From: CAZYTM01 sp964649725
GTDB taxonomy: Bacteria; Desulfobacterota; Desulfuromonadia; Geobacterales; Geobacteraceae
Assembly: GCA_964649725.1 (NCBI GenBank)
Contig: CAZYTM010000006.1
Location: 1-64,000 of the forward strand
Length of the DNA: 64,000 nt
Direction of reading: 5' to 3'
Shown: piece by piece, positions 1 through 9,700 of the stretch
Position numbering within the stretch: the first letter of the stretch is position 1
Layout of the letters: every line of letters begins with the position of its first letter
Program-made: the position numbers and the translations under genes
The notes under the pieces: generated by a model
Databases searched by the model: none
Told to the model about the DNA's origin: nothing
What the model saw: the letters and a program-made list of their open reading frames with translations, nothing else

Positions 1-3000
1 CGACCCTGCCGCGCCTCATGGTCACCAACTGCCTCGACAGCCAGCATAAGGGGAGAGTAGGCTGGACTGCTACCGCCAAACTGGCAGACTCCGGCTCTGG
101 TTCTGCCATTCCCTTCGGCGGTCAATGTTCGGAGGTCCCGTTCTCTTTCCATAGAGATGGCTATTCCAACCTGGATGGCGGCTCGGGCTGGTGCATGTCC
201 AATTTTGACATCAGCGCTGTCAGCGGTTCCGGGGGGGGACGGATTCCAGGAAGCTGGCGCGGCGATGTGCCTGGCTTCGGCAACAACTCCGTGGCCTGCC
301 ACGAGGGGCAGACCGGTTCCGGTACAGACCAGGTCTGGAACGAGGTAACTCGCTGGCAAGATTATCCACCCATCACAATCACTCTTCCGAACGTTACGAT
401 AAGCGGTCTGCAGGCGATCATCAGCTGGGCGACCAATATCCCGGGGAGTTCCATCATCGATTACGGCCTGACCAGCGCCTATGGTTCGACAACGACGGCG
501 CCTGCAGCAGTGATGAATCATACGGTCTCTCTCACCGGTCTGACCAACCATGCCAGATATCACTACCAGGCCAGAACCGAAGCCAGTGACGGCCAGAAGT
601 CTGCCGCAGACGACAGTTTCTATTTCTCTGTACCGCCAACTGTGCCGACCCTGATCACCAAACAAGGGGCTTACTGCTCGGCTAATTGTCCACAGACATT
701 GCAGTGGAACGCATCTACCGATCCGGATAGCGGATCGATCCAATATCAACTGCAGGCAAGTAACAGTGCTGATTTCAGCTCAGTATCGTATGACAGCGAC
801 TGGATTAGCGGAACAACTGCGACAACAGGCGATCTCGCTACTAATGCCACATATTGGTGGCGAGTTCGGGCCCGGGACGCCAATCATGCCACTGCTGACG
901 ATCCGACCTCTGCATGGTCGACAACCGGGAGTTTCATCCTTGCCAACGCTCTTCCCGCCGCGCCGGTCATCGGCACCCCGATGGCGCTCTCCAGCACCTC
1001 CATCAGGTGGTATTTTACCGACACCGCCAACAATGAAGAGGGTTTCGTCCTTGAAAGTGCAGCAGATATAGCCTTTAAAACCTCGGCAATACCGAATCTC
1101 GGCTACCTGGATGAAACCGGTCTGACCCCGAACACCCAGTACCAGAGGCATCTGCACGCTTACAACGCGGGGGGGCAGAGCCCGGGGAGCGCCTCAGCCA
1201 GCAGATATACCCTGTCACCGCCGCCGAATATCTCCTTCGGCATCACCCCAAGGGTAATCAGCATCGCCGGCGTCACCTTTACCAACCTTGCCGGTTTCGG
1301 CAGCGGCGGGGTCCAGTATTACGCCACCTGGTGGGACAAGAACCCGACCTACCTCTTTGGCTCAAGTACTACCTGGAGCAGCGGGATCCTTACCAAGACA
1401 CCAACCTCGGAGGGGGTCTGGTACTTCCATGCCCAGTCACGCAATAGTGCCGGCCAGGATAGCGGCCAGATAGACTGCGGCCCGTTCTTCTACGACCTTA
1501 CCCCGCCCAGTGTGACTGCCTTCAGCGCCACTTCGCCATGGACGACAGACCTGAATATCCCGGTCACCCTATTCTCGGCAAACGATTCGGTCAGCGGGGT
1601 AACAGGCTACCTTATCACCACCTCGGCCACCCCTCCGCTCAGCACTTCTCCCGACTGGCAAGCAACGGCACCGGCTTTCTACAACCTGCCGGCGCCAGGG
1701 ACCTATACCCTCTACCCATGGGCAAAGGATCTGGCCGGCAATGTCTCGGCTCTTTACGGCGCGCCGTTGACCGTGACCATGACCGATCTGACCCCGCCAA
1801 GCGGAATTGCCAACCTGGCGCCAGCTGACAGTGCGACCAAGCTTGTGCCGGCGAGCCTCCTCAAAGCGGTTCCGGTTACGGACGATTTCAGCAACCCGCC
1901 CCAGTACCGGTTCCAGGTCGCTCTGGACAGCGCCTTTAACCAGATGGTTCAAGAAAGCGGCTGGCTCTCTCAGCCGACCTACGCGCCGCCGGGTCTTAGC
2001 CTCAACACCACCTATTACTGGCGTGTCAAGGCGCGGGACGCCGCGGCTCTCCCGAATGAGACCGGCTACACCGCGCCATGGTCATTCACCCCGACGATGA
2101 CTCCGGTTACCTGGACGAGCAGAGGGGATTTCACCAGTAACAGCTCGACAACCGGAACGGCAACCAGCAGGAGCCTGGTGACGATCTCCGGTGCAAACCT
2201 GGCCGATGACGCCAGCGTAAGAGTAAACACTTTGCGGATAATCAGCTGCACAGACCATATCCTGGTGCAGAAGGACGGCGCCATAGATGCCTGGGGATAC
2301 AACTATTATGGCCAGGTAGGGGACGGCACGAGCGGGGTCAGCGCCGACAAGACGGCGCCGGTGCAGATTTCTCTGCCTGGCGTCACTACGGTAGCAGCCG
2401 GTGACTCGCACTCCCTGGCGGTCAAAAACGACGGCACTGCCTGGGCCTGGGGATACAACTATTATGGCCAACTGGGGGATAACAGCGGCGCCAACAAGAC
2501 TACCCCGTCGCCGGTGAAAGACCCCTCCGGAACAGCCAGTCTGACAGGTGTCCTGACTGTGGCAGCAGGCTACGGTCACTCCCTGGCCGCAAAAACGGAT
2601 GGTACTGTCCTGGCCTGGGGGAGGAACTGGAGCGGACAGCTGGGGGATAACAGCATTGACAACCGGATGATACCGGTCCAGGTAACAGGTCTTGGCTCAG
2701 GTTCTGGGGTTATCGCGGTAGCAGCCGGCAGCGATTTTTCCCTGGCCTTGAAAGAGGATGGGACGGTCTGGGCCTGGGGCGATAACAGTTACGGCCAACT
2801 GGGAGACGGTACCGGCGCGCAGAAGAGAACTCCGGTACAGGTTTCCGGCTTGTCCGGGGTCGTTGCAATCGCGGCAGGGCTCTCCCACGCAGTGGCGGTG
2901 AAAGCCGATGGCACCGTCTGGGCCTGGGGTTCCAATTATTATGGCCAACTGGGGATCGGCTCGAGCGGCAACGGCACCGACAAGTTAGCCCCGGTGCAGG

Positions 3001-6000
3001 TTTCCGGCTTGTCCGGAATAACTGCTGTGACAGCCGGGCAATCCCACTCGCTGGTCTTGAAAACAGATGGGACGGTCTGGAGTTGGGGCTACAACAGCAG
3101 CGCGCAACTGGGCGACATGACCTTTGCCGACCGGACAACTCCTGTCCAGGTGCGGATCTCCGGTGGTTTCCTGGAGAACGTTTCCAGCGTGGCTGCAGGG
3201 AGCAATCGTTCCATGGCCGTTAAAACCGATGGGACTGTCTGGGGCTGGGGGAAAAACTACACCCCTGCAGCACAGGTTTCTGGCTTGTCTGAGGTCTACG
3301 CCCTCACTACCGGGACTATCTCAATGCTGAAATATAATGCCGGCGCCCCGGTCAATTGGGGGGACATCTTCTGGAATGGGACCACTCCAGCCACAACAGC
3401 CATCAAGTTCAGAAGCAGGGGGGCGACTTCTGACGCAGGGCTGACAGCAGCGCCATGGTCTTCATTCTATACCGTTTCCGGGGCAAACATCACCACCCCG
3501 GCATCCCAATGGCTGGAGATTGAACTGACCCTGCAACCGATCGGCAGCTTTAGTCCAAAGCTGGACGATTTTTTCATCAGCTACATCAAAAAACCGGTTT
3601 CGACCATTGCTGCTCCGGTCAACGGCGCCTCACTCAACCCTGCGACCGGCAATCCATACACCATCAACGGTACTGCCACAGATTTCATCGGCGTCCAGGG
3701 TATCGAAATATCGACCGACAATGGCGGGAGCTGGCAGCCAGCAATATGCACCGGTTGCCCAGGGACAAATGTGACCTGGAGCTATGCCTGGAATTTGCCC
3801 TCGACTGGCAGCCATACCGTGCAAAGCCGCGCCACCAATACAGCGAGCATTGTCGAGACTGCGAAAGCAGGCAATCTCGTCACGATCGACAGCACCGCGC
3901 CGAGCGTCACCACCTTCAGCGCCACATCGCCGGCAGGGGACAGAAATATCCCGATTACTGCCTTCAGCGCCACAGACAACACCCTGGTGACCGGCTACCT
4001 GGTCACGACAACTCCTGTCCAGCCGGCAGCGTCTGACCCCGGTTGGACAGGGAGTACGCCAGCAACGTTTACGGTTGCCGCCGACGGTAGCTACTCACTC
4101 TATCCATGGGTAAAGGATGCGGCAGGGAATGTATCGACAGAGTTCAGCAATCCGGCTCTGGTCAATGTCGATTCAGATACTCCGGTCTCAGCCAATGACG
4201 GCTTCAACCTCAACATCAACGGCAGCGTCAGCACCATTGCCGTGCAGACCGATGGCAAGAGCATCATCGGCGGTGCATTCACCACCATCAATAGCCAGTC
4301 GCGCAACAACATCGCCCGGCTCAATCCGGATGGCAGTCTCGACAGCTTCGACCCGAATGCAAATGGCGCGATCAACGCCATAACTTTAACAGACAACGGC
4401 AAGATCCTGCTCGGCGGCACATTCACCACTATCGGTGGCCAGCCACGCAACAACATCGCCCGGCTCAATGCCGACGGCAGCCTCGACACTACCTTCAACC
4501 CGAACGCGAACGGCATGATCAACACCATCGCCCTGTCGGCTGACGGGAAGATCTTGCTTGGTGGCCAGTTCAGCAATGTCGGCGGCGGGCCGCGCAACAA
4601 CATCGCCCGCCTGAATGCAGACGGCAGTCTCGACATCACCTTCAACCCGAATGCCAACGACTATGTCAAGGCTATTGCCGTGCAGCCGGACGGCAAGATC
4701 CTGGTCGGCGGCCAGTTCAACACCATCTGCGCCACTACCCGCTGGTATTTTGTCCGCCTGAATGCAGACGGTACCCTTGATGCTCCCTTTAATCCCGGCT
4801 CGAGCGGCCGGGTTAACTCGATTCTCCTGCAGGCAGATAACAAGATCGTGGTCGGCGGCTATTTTACCGGTATAGGCGGCGCCACCCGCTATTTTGTCGC
4901 CCGCCTGAATGCAAACGGGACGGCCGACAGCTTCAACCCGGACACCGACGGCAGTGTCCACTCCCTTGCCTTGCAGGCCGACGGCAAAGTCCTGATCGGC
5001 GGCGAATTCAGCTGTGTCGGCTGGACACATCTCCCGGGCTGCATCCCCAACCGGGGGAGCGCCAGGCTGAACCCGGACGGCACCCTCGACAGCTCCTTCA
5101 ATCCCGCCCCCAACAGCCGAGTCCAGGCGATCGCCCTGCAGGCCGACGGCAAGGTGCTGATTGGCGGCACTTTCACCACTGTCGGCGGCCAGCCGCGCAA
5201 CAATCTTGCCCGTCTGAATCCGGATGGCAGCCTGGACAACTCACTGACCAGCGGCGTCAATTCCGGACAGGTATTCAGGAGCGCTCTCCAGGCCGATGGC
5301 AAGATCATCATCGGCGGCTGGTTCACCACTGTCGGAGGGGCGGCACGCAACTACATCGCCCGGCTGAACATGGACGGCAGCCTCGATACCAGCTTTGACC
5401 CGAACGCCAGTAGCGGTGTCAACGCCATCACCGTGCAGGCTGACGGCAAGATAATCATCGGCGGCAATTTCACCACTGTCGGCGGCCAGCCGCGCAACCG
5501 GATCGCCCGACTGCACAGTAACGGCACCCTCGATGCCAGCTTTGACCCGAATGCCAGCGGTGCGGTCAACGCCATTGCCCTGCAGGCCGACGGCAGGATC
5601 CTGCTTGGCGGTGCGTTCACCACTGTCAGCGGCCAGCCGCGCAACCGGGTCGCCCGGCTGAATAGCGACGGCTCTATCGATGCCACCTTTGACCCGAACG
5701 CCAACAACTATGTCAAGTCGATTGTAGTGCAGAGCGATGGCAAGATCCTGATCGGCGGGGCTTTCATCAACATCGCCGGGACGATGCGCTATTCCATCGC
5801 CCGACTGAATGCGGACGGCAGCATGGATGCTACTTTCACCCCGCAGACAAACGGCGCTGTCTATACCATTACCCTGCAAGGGGATGGCAAGGTAATCATC
5901 GGCGGCGAATTCAGCACGGCTGGCGGTCAACCGCGCAACAACCTTGCCAGACTGAATGCCGATGGCTCCCTCGACACCTTCAACCAGGAGACCGACGGCG

Positions 6001-6524
6001 CTGTCTACGCCACGGCTGTGCAGACCGATGGGAAGATAATTGTCGGCGGGCTGTTCACTACTATCGGCGGCATGCCGCGCAGCAACATCGCCCGGCTGTA
6101 CAGCAACAGAGGGGTCGATATCTCCTTTGCCCCGGATACTGACAACACTGTCTACGCCGTTACTCTGCAGGCCGACGGCAAGATCATCGTCGGCGGCCAG
6201 TTCACCACCGCCGGCGGCCTGGCTCGCTCCGGCATAACCCGCTTGTCGAGCAGTGACGCCGCACTCCAGTATCTCTCCGCAGCCGTTGCCGGAACAAGCA
6301 TCACCTGGCTAAGGAGCGGCACCTCGCCGGAAGTCGATCGAGTAAGCTTCGAGAGTTCCAGCGATATGTCCAGCTGGACCCTGCTCGGTAGCGGTGTGCG
6401 CACCAGCGGGGGGTGGCAGCTCACTGGCCTGTCGTTACCGGTCGGCCAGACTTACCTGCGCGCTCGCGGCTATTACAATGGTTCGTCATCGCTACTGGAA
6501 TCGCTCAGACAGAGCTACAGGTAA
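1..6524 (+). CDS. Giant exported repeat protein (Fn3 / RCC1 / delta-60 repeats), 5' end outside window
   Basis: The reading frame is open from base 3, so the true start lies upstream; 2173 residues are visible. The first visible residues (LPRLMVTNCLDS) match the place in the downstream paralogue where its haem-rich region ends, so a haem-binding N-terminus probably lies off-window. Order seen: Fn3/Ig-like domains (about residues 120-735), seven RCC1 beta-propeller repeats with WGxNxxGQLGD cores (about 740-1108), a module shared with the paralogue (about 1112-1190), Ig-like domains, then 14 delta-60 (DUF5122) repeats of about 50 residues with GGxFTTxGGxxRNxIARL cores (about 1395-2075), and an Fn3-like tail. 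RCC1 and delta-60 repeats build propellers. A surface or extracellular electron-transfer or adhesion role is inference. The protein has no CxxCH motif in the visible part. Confidence 0.85.
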   Translation, partial: TLPRLMVTNCLDSQHKGRVGWTATAKLADSGSGSAIPFGGQCSEVPFSFHRDGYSNLDGGSGWCMSNFDISAVSGSGGGRIPGSWRGDVPGFGNNSVACHEGQTGSGTDQVWNEVTRWQDYPPITITLPNVTISGLQAIISWATNIPGSSIIDYGLTSAYGSTTTAPAAVMNHTVSLTGLTNHARYHYQARTEASDGQKSAADDSFYFSVPPTVPTLITKQGAYCSANCPQTLQWNASTDPDSGSIQYQLQASNSADFSSVSYDSDWISGTTATTGDLATNATYWWRVRARDANHATADDPTSAWSTTGSFILANALPAAPVIGTPMALSSTSIRWYFTDTANNEEGFVLESAADIAFKTSAIPNLGYLDETGLTPNTQYQRHLHAYNAGGQSPGSASASRYTLSPPPNISFGITPRVISIAGVTFTNLAGFGSGGVQYYATWWDKNPTYLFGSSTTWSSGILTKTPTSEGVWYFHAQSRNSAGQDSGQIDCGPFFYDLTPPSVTAFSATSPWTTDLNIPVTLFSANDSVSGVTGYLITTSATPPLSTSPDWQATAPAFYNLPAPGTYTLYPWAKDLAGNVSALYGAPLTVTMTDLTPPSGIANLAPADSATKLVPASLLKAVPVTDDFSNPPQYRFQVALDSAFNQMVQESGWLSQPTYAPPGLSLNTTYYWRVKARDAAALPNETGYTAPWSFTPTMTPVTWTSRGDFTSNSSTTGTATSRSLVTISGANLADDASVRVNTLRIISCTDHILVQKDGAIDAWGYNYYGQVGDGTSGVSADKTAPVQISLPGVTTVAAGDSHSLAVKNDGTAWAWGYNYYGQLGDNSGANKTTPSPVKDPSGTASLTGVLTVAAGYGHSLAAKTDGTVLAWGRNWSGQLGDNSIDNRMIPVQVTGLGSGSGVIAVAAGSDFSLALKEDGTVWAWGDNSYGQLGDGTGAQKRTPVQVSGLSGVVAIAAGLSHAVAVKADGTVWAWGSNYYGQLGIGSSGNGTDKLAPVQVSGLSGITAVTAGQSHSLVLKTDGTVWSWGYNSSAQLGDMTFADRTTPVQVRISGGFLENVSSVAAGSNRSMAVKTDGTVWGWGKNYTPAAQVSGLSEVYALTTGTISMLKYNAGAPVNWGDIFWNGTTPATTAIKFRSRGATSDAGLTAAPWSSFYTVSGANITTPASQWLEIELTLQPIGSFSPKLDDFFISYIKKPVSTIAAPVNGASLNPATGNPYTINGTATDFIGVQGIEISTDNGGSWQPAICTGCPGTNVTWSYAWNLPSTGSHTVQSRATNTASIVETAKAGNLVTIDSTAPSVTTFSATSPAGDRNIPITAFSATDNTLVTGYLVTTTPVQPAASDPGWTGSTPATFTVAADGSYSLYPWVKDAAGNVSTEFSNPALVNVDSDTPVSANDGFNLNINGSVSTIAVQTDGKSIIGGAFTTINSQSRNNIARLNPDGSLDSFDPNANGAINAITLTDNGKILLGGTFTTIGGQPRNNIARLNADGSLDTTFNPNANGMINTIALSADGKILLGGQFSNVGGGPRNNIARLNADGSLDITFNPNANDYVKAIAVQPDGKILVGGQFNTICATTRWYFVRLNADGTLDAPFNPGSSGRVNSILLQADNKIVVGGYFTGIGGATRYFVARLNANGTADSFNPDTDGSVHSLALQADGKVLIGGEFSCVGWTHLPGCIPNRGSARLNPDGTLDSSFNPAPNSRVQAIALQADGKVLIGGTFTTVGGQPRNNLARLNPDGSLDNSLTSGVNSGQVFRSALQADGKIIIGGWFTTVGGAARNYIARLNMDGSLDTSFDPNASSGVNAITVQADGKIIIGGNFTTVGGQPRNRIARLHSNGTLDASFDPNASGAVNAIALQADGRILLGGAFTTVSGQPRNRVARLNSDGSIDATFDPNANNYVKSIVVQSDGKILIGGAFINIAGTMRYSIARLNADGSMDATFTPQTNGAVYTITLQGDGKVIIGGEFSTAGGQPRNNLARLNADGSLDTFNQETDGAVYATAVQTDGKIIVGGLFTTIGGMPRSNIARLYSNRGVDISFAPDTDNTVYAVTLQADGKIIVGGQFTTAGGLARSGITRLSSSDAALQYLSAAVAGTSITWLRSGTSPEVDRVSFESSSDMSSWTLLGSGVRTSGGWQLTGLSLPVGQTYLRARGYYNGSSSLLESLRQSYR
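2235..3340 (+). repeat. Seven coding RCC1 repeats in the first giant protein
   Basis: Units of about 50 codons each carry HSLAxKxDGTVWAWGxNxxGQLGD-type cores, enough for one seven-bladed RCC1 propeller. The last unit is degenerate and lacks the GQLGD end. The downstream paralogue has the same number of units with its own degenerate last blade. Confidence 0.85.
4225..6250 (+). repeat. Fourteen coding delta-60 (DUF5122) repeats
   Basis: Tandem units of roughly 130-160 bp each encode the pattern DGKIxIGGxFTTxGGxxRNxIARLNxDGSLD. I count 14 GG-x-F cores. Unit 6 has a short insertion around the sequence WTHLPGC. Units near the 3' end are closest to one another at DNA level, which fits recent expansion by unequal recombination. 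Confidence 0.85.
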
Positions 6525-6719
6525 TCTTTCAAGTGCTAAAAAATGAGCGTGGTTGCCAGCCAGAAAACGCTCAACGATCTCAACGTCAACTACCGCCCCT
6601 GATGATCGTTTTAATAAGGAAGGATATCCTAATGGCAACCGTTTATCCTTGTAATTCTTGACGACATTGATATAACTGTGCTGGGTTTTAAATCTATTCT
6701 AAAACAGTGATGGCGGCCA
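6525..6719 (+). other. Spacer between the two giant genes
   Basis: It contains a 7-bp inverted repeat (TGAGCGT / ACGCTCA) with a 16-base loop but no U-tract. A Shine-Dalgarno-like AAGGAAGG precedes a nine-codon ORF starting at 6631. A weak promoter-like pair (TTGTAA, 16 bp, TATAAC) lies ahead of the second gene. I see no clear terminator, so read-through between the two genes is possible. Confidence 0.4.
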
Positions 6720-9700
6720 ATGCCAAACTATCGATCATTCCTGACCCTGTTATTCGCAATAGCCCTCTCCGTGATAATGCTCTGCATGGCAGGTCGTGCA
6801 GTTGCATCCATCTCCTGCTACCAGTGTCACGGCTGGGCCGCCCCCCCTGACTACCGGCCGATCGACGCCCCATACCGGAATATCACCAGCGGCGGCTTCG
6901 TCGGCAACCATCGCACCCACATGTCAGCCGCGGCAATTCCTAACTCCTGCACCCCCTGCCATCCCTCAAGCGGCAGCTACAACTCTTCCCATCGCGACGG
7001 CCTTATCACCCTTTCAGCAAATATCAACAATTCACCTTTACAAACAGAATACAAAAACAGCACCTCAGCTTTCCCTCAGACCCGCTTCCCTGTTCCGGGA
7101 AGCTGCAACAGCGTCAACTGTCACTTTGAAGCATTAACACCGACCTGGGGGGTCGATCCGGCCAGCACCGGCTGCTCCAGCTGCCATGGCGCCCCCCCCG
7201 GGGATGGAAACCACGCCAGACATGACAGCTATTACGGCTCCGGGTCGTGCAGCAGATGCCATATCGACCATGCCGCAGAGCCAAAGCCGTTTGCCCATGC
7301 CACCAGTGCCGGGAAGAGACCTCTCATATTCAACGTCAGCGATTCTCCCGGTCTCAGCTATTCAAAAGCGGCAAATTTCAACTATCCGAACTATCTCCCC
7401 AGCCAGACATCAGCGGCAAGCCGTAACGGTACCTGCAGCGATATCAGCTGTCACGCCAACACCTCGGCAACCTGGGGGGGTAAGGGGTGCCTGGGGTGCC
7501 ATTCGGTAACCCAGGGTAACCGGGCAGCGATCACCGGGCAGTTTAGCGCCAACTCCCACCATATCCAGGGTGAGGTGACCGATGCCAGATGCTACCAGTG
7601 TCACTGGGAGGCGAAGAGCGACGGGACCATCGACCCTGCCTATCATGGCGGCAGCGCCAACCCCGGTTCACCGGTCGACCTGGTGGTCTATGGTGCTGCC
7701 ACCCGTCCCTCCAACTTCACTGCCGATGTCACCGCAGTCCAGTACACTGCCGACGGGTCGCGGGAAGAGATCGAGAAAGTGACCAGCCACTGCCTCGGCT
7801 GCCACAGTGACCAGAACAACGTCACACAGCCGTTCGGCGACGGCAAGACCCCCAAACAGTATGCCTGGGACGGCACCAGCGTGGCTGCCCGATATGCCCA
7901 ATCCGGCAGGACCACCTGGGGGAAATACTCCACCGTTACCAATGCGGCTCAGAAAAGGATATCCAAGGCGCTGTCGGCCCACGGCAATGCTGCAACCAAC
8001 CAGCGGGGGTGGAGCACCAGCTCCGGCGTGGACGGCGTCATCCAGAATACCAGTGGCAACACTGCTGTCCAGTGCTACGACTGCCACAACTCCCATGGCT
8101 CCTTTGTCGCCGGCATCACCAGCCGTTACTCCAGCGCCACAGGCAACAGGCGGGGAGCGCTCCTGAAAGAGACCGTAAGTGGTTTGGGCGGGTATGCCAC
8201 CACCTACAAACCCCTGGCAGGGGGGACGGTGGCAGACAAGAACCTGCGCAACCCCGGCGCCAGCATCTGTCTCGATTGTCACCTGAACCAGTCAGCAACC
8301 AGCACTCCATGGGGATACGGTTCCACCTACGGGGCGACCCAGGCTATCCTCGGCTACTTTGATGCACCGATCTACAACAATTACAGCACACCTGGCGCCG
8401 AGCAGCGATATCCGTTCAAGAAAGCCAGTGCCATGAAAGGTGGGCACTTCGGCGCCTCGACACCACTTACCACCAATGCCATGTCAAATATCGGCGGTCT
8501 CTGCACCTCCTGCCACGACCCCCACGGTGTCAGCCCGACCCTGGGGGCCAACCAGCTCTATGCAGTCCCTCTATTGAAGGGGACCTGGCTCACCTCTCCC
8601 TACAAAGAGGACACGGCGCCGGCCAACAATACCAACTTCACCATCCGCAAGGATATCGGACGCGAAGGGGTGCCGTACAACATCGACCAGAATACCTTCG
8701 GGGAAGGGATCATCAACCCGGTGGCCGGGATCAGCGAAACTGTCGGCAACTCGGCTGCGGAGAGCAAGTCGGCCGGCTTGTGTCTCGGCTGCCACCCGAA
8801 GGAGAGCCTGACCAACGGCACTACACACACCTGGAAGAGCAAGGACCGGATTCACGAATCGGTCAAGGGGTGGAAGACGGCCAACGGAACCGTTAAGCAC
8901 AATTACTCCTGTTCCAAGTGCCACACCCCCCATGACAGTTCGTCGCTCCCCAGGCTGATGGTGACCAACTGCCTCGACAGCAAGCACAAGGGTCGCACCG
9001 GGAACAACTCTACGCCGCTCCTCTCGGACAATGGCTGGAAAACGTATGGTGGTGTATGCAGCGGTGCCGCAGCAGAATTCGGCACCAGTTGGTGTTTGAG
9101 CCGTGCAGGTTCGCTGGCATTCGGAGGTTCAGGTTCCGGCCGTTTTCCAGGGAGTTGGGGGGGGGACAAACCGGGGTTCCAGGGTTATGGTGTATCCTGT
9201 CACGAAGGGAACAGCATTGATCAGCTCTGGAACGATATTACTCCATGGAGTGTCAACCCGACCGCTCCACCTGTTCCTCCGGTCCCTGGGCAACCTGTCC
9301 CGCTCTCTTCGACCTCTGTGCGGTGGAACTATACCGATACGGCGAATGACAATGATGGATACCATCTGCATGATAGCGGCAATACCCTCAAAGCGAGCAA
9401 CACAAACGCCAAGAGCACCTACGTGGTTGAAAGCGGACTAACCGCAAACACCAGGTACACACGTCATCTCCACGCCTATAACGCCCTGGGGGACGGTTTG
9501 CCCAGTGGGGATGTCAGCGTCTATACCTGGCCGCAATTCCCGAATGTGACATCCGACACTTACTTGCACAGTACGCCCGATTTCACCTTTACCAATGCTG
9601 CCGGCTTTGGCCCAGGGAGTTTGGACTATTATCGTTACGTCTGGACGCAGAACCCCTCTTACACCTTCACTGACAACGAAACTATCTGGGAGAGCGGTAC

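Noticed and set aside
4100..5930. Minus-strand frames of 185 to 229 codons under the delta-60 repeats
   Set aside because: They repeat with the same period as the coding repeats on the plus strand and are a by-product of them.
6631..6660. Nine-codon ORF with a good SD between the giant genes
   Set aside because: Too short to support as a gene; could be chance. Kept only as a note in the spacer entry.
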